The position numbers were made by a program, and so were the translations under genes. The notes beneath the pieces were generated by a model. It made no database searches and was not told the DNA's origin. It saw only the letters and a list, made by a program, of their open reading frames with translations. From Phoronis australis (taxonomy: Eukaryota; Phoronida; Phoronidae): DNA of 64,000 nucleotides. Below, in pieces: positions 57,710-64,000 of this stretch (positions are counted from its first letter, which is position 1; each line of letters begins with the position of its first letter). Where the stretch lies: contig NMRA01000003.1 in NCBI GenBank assembly GCA_002633005.1, positions 1,210,031 through 1,274,030 on the forward strand, read 5' to 3'.

Positions 57710-60700
57710 ATGGAGAACTTCGGAAGGTATCCAGCCGAATATAATCCAAAAGTACATGGGCCTTACAACCCTGGAACTTACTATGGGAAACGTGAGCATG
57801 TGTTTTATATTTTGTACTGTTAGAAGGAAAAAGTCGGATAAAGCGGCTCCTGATTTAAAGAGCTAAGGAATCGCGGAGTAGCGGGCCCGTTATTAGCATC
57901 CAAGGGACAAGCACAGGGTCAGGGAAACAACGTGTGAAAGATGGTTCTCTAATTCAGGGGCCTATTACCAACCAGCGTCTGCAAAAGGAGTCGCAACTAA
58001 CTGAAATCACTTTCACCCTATTCAAAATCAAATCACATAAAGTCTATTTGTATTACTGATTTATCAGCCTAGCTTTGCCCACAGGCGTCCTCAGACCTCA
58101 GGCTCAGCTTCTGATCGTCCCCAATTCACTGTCTATACTATACTACAAGTTAAGACACTCCGGACTAGAAATTCCACGGGTGCTTCACTTCAGCCATCCA
58201 TAGAAAACACAAAACTATACATTTACACAAAATGAGTTCAACAAACCATGTAGCCAGTCAGCTAGCTGTATGAAGACTCGTCAAAATACAGCTAGGTACC
58301 ACTGTGTGTATTTCTTCCGTAGACCCCGAAATTGCATGCAGCCAGGGTAGTTCTGCTCGTCACCGCGCTGTGAAACTTGTATCAAAATGTAAAGCTAAAG
58401 ACTGGACGGGGTGCATGCAAAATCTGGGAATCGACTGATACTCACCTTGCCCGTTAGAGCCGTTTAAGTGAAAAACAATGTAATAAACGTCAATTTTCTT
58501 GCGTAACTCTCCGCCTTTTCTAACAATGCAAAGTATGTTGTCATTTCCAGAACAATACACTCGTGTCACACGCACGCGCCATTTCCTAAATTTTCGTGAC
58601 AACTTCGGAGAAGCAAAATTTGTTCTGAAATTCAGTTTTTCGGTATCGGAATTCTAAAAAATTATAATGAAGTGAAACCAGTTCCAATTATTTGTTGTGA
58701 CGTGTATGCAAGCTCGTGAAAGAGCAGCAGTTGATTGAAGAATTGGCGAAAAAAGAAACTGGCCAATAGGTGACGCAATATTTCATGGCGCCGAAAGCCG
58801 TCGCTAAAGATCACTCCACAACTTTAACAGCAGAATAATGGTAGAATGTCATTTTTCCAACACTGTTAAATAATTTTGTTTACTCAAGGAAGACTGTAGT
58901 TTTTAATGACACTAATTTTGTGTCAAATTTTATCTTACCACTTTTTTACCCACATCGGTGCAAAGCTGTATATTTATATACAGCTTTGCACCAAGGCTAC
59001 AAACTATGAGGAATTGTTTTTCTGCCAATACCATTTACAGTGTCCTGCTCCACCGAGTTTGCAACAAATTCGCTGTCAAAGTACAAAAATCTTATCAAAA
59101 ATTTGCTGACGTATTTATGTATTACATTTTCAGCTGATCCTTTGTCTCAAGTGAAAGTAAGCGAGGTCCCAAAATGGCTAGCTCGCAGGAACTTCAGTCC
59201 CCAGGCTATGGCAGCATGTGTTAACAGAGGTGAGCTTTGATGTGTTTTTAGATTCCAAGCATCTCAAGGGGATATGAAAAGAGTTCAGAATGTAAACTTA
59301 ATGCTGAGTGTGGCAACTTATCAATACTGATTTTCTCTGTCCTATCGTCTTGTTGAACATTTCTAGGAAAAACATGGGAGTATCCAAAACGATTTTAGTT
59401 CAGTAGCCAACCATAGGAGACCTGGAAATTGTTTGAAATCTTCATGCACTACTTGGTATTAAAGGAAGTTATAAACATGAAACAACAAAAAAACATTATA
59501 CTACCAAACATTTCTACTAGGTACACATTTCTGGCTACTGGGCTATTTCTGTTTGAACATTTAGCATTAAGATCATGTAATTGAAATTCTACACCTTATC
59601 ATGATAAGCTGAGCTCGTACTTTTATCAGTCACAATTAGTTTACCTATAGACCTAATTCACGCCGCGGACATTAAAACCCAAAGCGAGGCTCACTGCGAT
59701 AAACAAAGCGGAAGTTGACATCGCGTGAGTTAAATGGCCGGTCTTTCGAGTACAACCTGGGTATAAAATCTTAAAAATGTGTCGATAATTAACCACGGAG
59801 ACGTACAAAAATAGATTAGAGAACATGTCAATGCACCAAAGTGTTGTGTGATTTAAGGATGTAATTTTTTTCGGAAAACTATGTTCGAAACCTGAAAAGT
59901 AAATATCACCAAATTGCTGCGATCGTAGTGTTACTGATTAGGTATTATGCTGAATGCAGGTTACTTTTTTCTTGTAAATTGTTGATAAAAATGCTTTCTA
60001 CTCGAACCAGGTCATCTGCTCGTATAGTTGACGAGTTGAAGATATATTCGACAGTGGTGGCTCGTTGCATTTTGCTGTCGTGCAGTTAGTCACATGTGGT
60101 TTAATTTGATCAAGAATATTAACATCAAGAATAGCCTACGTCCTGGTGAGGTAGGAATTACCGGGACTAACAGTTGATTTGTCATTGATCTGAAAGAATA
60201 ATTGATGATATTAAATATATTTTTTATTAAAACAAAAACCAGGCTTGTAATTGAAAATAAAAATTATTTGACCATCAATTCTGCTTGCTTGGTTTGAATT
60301 CTTATGTCTATTTCATGTGTTAGGTTTCAAATATCAATATGGACCAAGTTGAATTTTAAAATTAAAACATGTATTTCGTTCGTCCAGAGCATAACCTCAT
60401 TTTAGAGCTCAATTTCAGTTAACTGAACAGAGCAAGCATAGTTATCATGTTTCTTCAGGGGCCTCGTTTATGCAAGGGGAAAGGTGCCCAGTGTGCCTTC
60501 TGAGAGGGGAATTTTTCGCTGAGTGAGGGGAAAAATCTACCTCCCGATCGCTATCAATAGCACGCTTTCCCTGTTGCAAGCTCTCATAGGCTCTGTCTCA
60601 AATAGCATTTTGTGCTCTTTCAAGTTGTCACCTGTGTGTCTACAGGTGATTTGAACTTCGGAGAGAAATTTTCAATCACTAGGGGAATTTTTAGGCCTCG

Positions 60701-63530
60701 TAGGGAGTATTTGGCGTTAGTTTTCGTTGAGGGGAATAGGGCCGATATTCAGCCCCAAAATCGAGGAATTGAGGGCCTTATCCTCTTTGGAAAGAAAAAT
60801 GCATCACGTTTCAACCCATAGTCATGAAAATACAGCCTGGGTGGTCGAAAATTGTCTGGTCGTTGCTGTGATGCTCGGCAACCGAGATGCGACAAAATAT
60901 CTAACTTTTCAAAAACATTTATAAATTTTACAGACATTTCCTTCGTCGCGGCAATGACCCAACGCTTCCGAATCTCAATGTCCTTAGGGATTGTAAAACA
61001 GACAGTTGAGTGTCCATATTTTTTCTAGCCCTTCAAGCGACGCGGAAAACAACTATGCCAATAAGTCAACAAAGCTATCGTAGTGAGCCTCGTTTTGGAA
61101 CGCGCCTCCTGTTGGCGTGAATTAGGTCTATTGGCGCGAGCTTAGTTTCACTGTTAGAACTGTGTGAAAAATCCAAAACGCAACCTTAAGGAATTCCTTT
61201 TAATACTGTATCCTCAGCCTTCTGGAGATGGAACTTGAAGTACTTGCAAGCCAAGAAGACGTCGTTGACACCATTTGTCCAGTTTGGTGTTGGCATGTCC
61301 ATCTGTTACTACTTCCTGCATTACAAGGCTCATTGTAAGTTCCTCAATTACCTGTACTGATATACCTAAACAAGAGTCATTATGAGGAAGAATGGACTGC
61401 GATTATGGAGTTGTTTAGCCATCTGTATGCACTCCACCTGCTTTACAGCTCAGTCTCTTTCTGGTTACGAAAATTGTTTCATTTGCATTAAAAAACCGAA
61501 AGATGCATGAAAAGTAACTAAAAGTGCTCTGTTTGTAAATCCGTGGTTGTTGACGTAATTGCTACCTTTTGTTTAAAAAGTGACGAACAGTTTCAAAGCA
61601 ATGTTGACAGTGAAAGAGTAAGATATCCTTAAATTAAATAGACAAGTCATGCATGATAGACAATCTTCTTCAGTGACAGCTCACCAGGAACAGGTTGTAT
61701 GTATAGACAGCTGTGTAGATTCGCGCCACCTGACATCATGAACTGACAATAAATTCTGATCAATTAGCCTATGTGTGTATGTGGTGGATATTTACCCTTT
61801 CTGAGTAACCCAAAGACCCTGTGCTAGCCAAAGAGTGGCATATATTCCAACATGACTGGTGTATGGAATTTTGTTCGGATCAATCTGTGTCTGATGTAAG
61901 GAGCTTGTCCGATGTTTACGTACTTAAGAACCGAGAAGTGGCGGGACATGCTTTTGATCACATTACAAATTTTAGCTCATGGCACATCCGGGGGTGACAG
62001 TCAATTTAAGGGGTATAGTGGGGATGTGCTTCTGGGATACCCTTTTCAACATGGCTGATACAGTGTTTGGTTGTTTTTTCATCATTTTTATGCACTCACA
62101 TATTTATGTGTATGTGCATTTTTCTGTCATCCCTGTCTGCCCGGCGTCCATTGCTGTATCTCCAAAACCCCTTGATGGGTGTTTGTGAAATTCCATCGTG
62201 GACGGTACGTCATGGGCAAGTTATTGGCTTAAGCCCACTACCGGTGTGCCCCTAGTGGCAGTTTTATTTTTTAACGTTTGCCTCTCTATCTTTGGAGTTT
62301 CTCAATGGATTTTCACAAAATTTGACTTATTAATATCTGTTAATAAGACAATGCCATCTTTTAGTTTTCGGTTGGATTCAACTTATTTTGCATGTTTTTT
62401 TACTGTTTTCAGGTGGCCAAACTTTTCCACGGCTTATTTTGAAACTTGATAATTAAACGTTCCCACTGGGAAGAGGATGACTGCAACTACTGTTAGTAGT
62501 GTCAGTTTTGTTTTTTGCCTCTGCAGCTGTATCTCATGAATCTCTTGTAGGAACTTTTAAATTACTAAATTTGGCAAGTGATTTTCTATAAACGTGACTA
62601 CAGATGGCAACTAATTTCATGTGGACTCGAGTGCCAATGTGCCCCTAGTGGCAATTTTAGTTTCTTTACATTTTCCTCTATATCTTCGGATTTTAATGAA
62701 ACATGGCAAATAGGTTTCTATTAAAGCGCAATAATACCTTCACATTTTCAGAATGGTGGATTTGACGTTTTGTATGCCACCTAGGGGGACGTTTTTAGTC
62801 TGCTTTTTTTGGCGTCTGCCTGTCTATTGGCCAAAACATTCTAAGGATCATTATGAAAAATGGTGTACATATCCCTTCTTGGAGGTACATGGCTGTCAAT
62901 GATTTTTGAACTGGTGTGACGACTGCTGATGCACCCTCTTGTAGTAATTTTGTTGTTTTTGCTTGTGGTTCAATACAAGTTTCTTGATGGATCTTCCTGT
63001 AATTTTGCACGTGTTCATGAGAGTACAACTGATGTGGATTTTGGGACAAATATGACTGCTGTGTAGTCGCGTAGTGGCAATTTTGTTTTTCTTTGCGATT
63101 ATCTTGTTACCTTTCAAGTTTCTTAATGAATGTTCATGACATTTGGCAAATAAGTTACTATCACATAGACACAGGCCCCGTTTCAGTTGGACGTGACCAT
63201 TGCACCCCCTAGTGGCATTTCTTTTGTTTTTGTGTCCTTCGTCACGTTTTCCTGTTCTTTAAACTTCTTCAAGAATCGTGATTAAAGTTGGCAGGTGTGT
63301 CCCTATCGAGTAGCGAATTTATGACTTGCTTTGCACCTCCTAGGTGTTACTATTAGTTTTACTAGCATTGTTCCATTAATTGGGAATGTTTAAAGTAATG
63401 ACCATCTCTTGTATCTGCGATGAAAGCAGTTCAGTTTAATTTTATCCCAATGTTATGACTGCCAACATGCCAGCATTCAATACTTACCATTTCTTTTTCA
63501 GATTATTCACGTCATGCCAAGTACCATTAA
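57710..63530 (+). CDS. ATP5MF: ATP5MF, mitochondrial ATP synthase subunit f, complete
   Basis: Subunit f of the membrane Fo sector of mitochondrial ATP synthase; a one-helix inner-membrane protein. Four exons, 57710-57791, 59134-59229, 61218-61334 and 63502-63530, give 107 residues, with every junction in phase 1 and GTGAGC, GTGAGC and GTAAGT donors. The start MENFGRYPAEYNPKVHGPY matches the longer invertebrate form. SEVPKWLARRNFSPQA corresponds to the GELPSWILMRDFSPSG block of mammals. AFWRWNLKYLQ is followed by the membrane helix FVQFGVGMSICYYFL, and RHAKYH is the conserved C-terminal end. The last exon codes for only nine residues. Introns 1, 2 and 3 contain R1, R2 and R3 repeats respectively. 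The poly(A) signal is at 63673. Confidence 0.93.
58278..58996 (-). mobile_element. Family R1 repeat, inverted copy in ATP5MF intron 1
   Basis: Reverse complement of the 34752-35446 element. It begins (on the plus strand) TCGTCAAAATACAGCTAGGT and ends with the palindrome GCAAAGCTGTATATTTATATACAGCTTTGC plus ACCAAGG. An apparent 80-codon frame on the minus strand is not preserved in the other copies. Confidence 0.75.
59645..61130. mobile_element. Inverted-repeat element, long copy (family R2), ATP5MF intron 2
   Basis: Starts CTATAGACCTAATTCACGCC and ends GGCGTGAATTAGGTCTA. Aligns in the same orientation with 8260-9178 on both sides of an extra segment of about 570 bp (about 59955-60560) that the RPSA copy lacks. 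Either this copy is nearer full length or it carries a later insertion. No transposase is seen. Confidence 0.75.
62080..63370. repeat. ~140-bp-unit tandem array (family R3), ATP5MF intron 3
   Basis: Anchors like CCCCTAGTGGCAGTTTT and CTAGTGGCAATTTT recur near 62252, 62500, 62643, 62780, 62935, 63067, 63208 and 63343. The leader TGCACTCACATATTTATGTG and CTGTC-TCCCTGTCTG-CCGGCGTCC match the leader of the RPSA intron 4 array, so both are copies of one array-type element. Confidence 0.75.
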
Positions 63531-64000
63531 CAGAAAGAGGAAGATAGTAGTTCCCAATTCTCCCTCCCCATAATCATGTTTGGAGTATTTATGTAGATAT
63601 GACTAGCACAGTATGTGATTTTTGATCAATTATGAGTGACATGCAAGTTTGGTGTTATAGTTTGAACTGAGAAATAAATTGTTTCAGGAATGTCTTTTCT
63701 TTAAGCTGTAACATATGCAAGGAACATTTGTTCTAAAGTGGAAACGACCAGTTTGTTGTGTGTTGCAACTGAAAAAATGGGAAATGTTCCGGGCTTGGGT
63801 GTAGTTTTTTACTCAAATCTAGGGGTCATAAAGTGCGAACGTGGACTACCATTCCCTGTGTGGAAAATGTCAAAAATAATTTTGTGTCTTATTTAGCAGC
63901 AGGTATGTGTATAAGACAGAAAATTTTGCACATTTGCTCAAGTGCGCACAACAAATTTCAGACTTGCTCAAGTCTTCACCTTTAATGAATCAGACCCCTA
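63531..64000 (+). other. 3'UTR and downstream flank of ATP5MF
   Basis: Contains the poly(A) signal AATAAA at 63673-63678, 143 bp after the stop codon. Beyond that no further gene is seen. Confidence 0.6.

Noticed and set aside
58360-58602. 80-codon minus-strand frame
   Set aside because: It lies in the R1 repeat, and the related copy at 34752-35446 does not keep the frame.

Overview
The window is nuclear DNA from an invertebrate animal. Spliced genes with GT-AG introns, AATAAA poly(A) signals, H/ACA snoRNAs inside a ribosomal-protein gene, and many short non-autonomous transposons all point to a metazoan. The ATP synthase f subunit has the longer N-terminus (YPAEYNPKVHGPY...) that I associate with invertebrates rather than vertebrates. 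I cannot name the phylum from sequence alone; a non-vertebrate deuterostome or a lophotrochozoan would both fit.

Layout. 1-3353: the first two coding exons of NTAN1 on the minus strand, running off the left edge. 3354-5457: upstream region shared by NTAN1 and RPSA, holding a transposon relic and a dead THAP-domain gene. 5492-11960: complete RPSA on the plus strand with five coding exons; introns 1 and 2 each carry a copy of the same H/ACA snoRNA, and introns 2-4 carry transposon-type repeats. 13368-15125 (minus): a truncated pseudokinase reading frame, a possible death-domain frame just downstream, and a coding tandem repeat upstream. 15150-23100: intergenic, with MITE-like elements and a 1.8 kb hAT-like composite. 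23138-25868 (minus): a two-exon gene for a basic, unrecognised 256-residue protein. 26228-28624: a repeat block assembled twice around a single N. 30760-34100 (minus): a complete three-exon SLC10-family transporter with a secreted N-terminal ectodomain. 34750-51600: repeats, including two head-to-head LINE 3' ends and two near-identical tandem duplications joined at single Ns. 52044-52499: intronless TMEM60. 57710-63530: complete four-exon ATP5MF.

The identified genes (protein turnover, translation, bile-acid-type transport, mitochondrial ATP synthesis) are not a functional cluster. The more unusual content is the repeat landscape: RPSA and ATP5MF, about 50 kb apart, share two intronic repeat families, a roughly 0.9-1.5 kb inverted-repeat element and a roughly 140-bp-unit array. 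All six Ns lie in or at repeats: four separate successive copies of repeated blocks and two lie in or beside poly-G, which suggests assembly of divergent haplotypes. No prokaryotic features or CRISPR arrays are seen.
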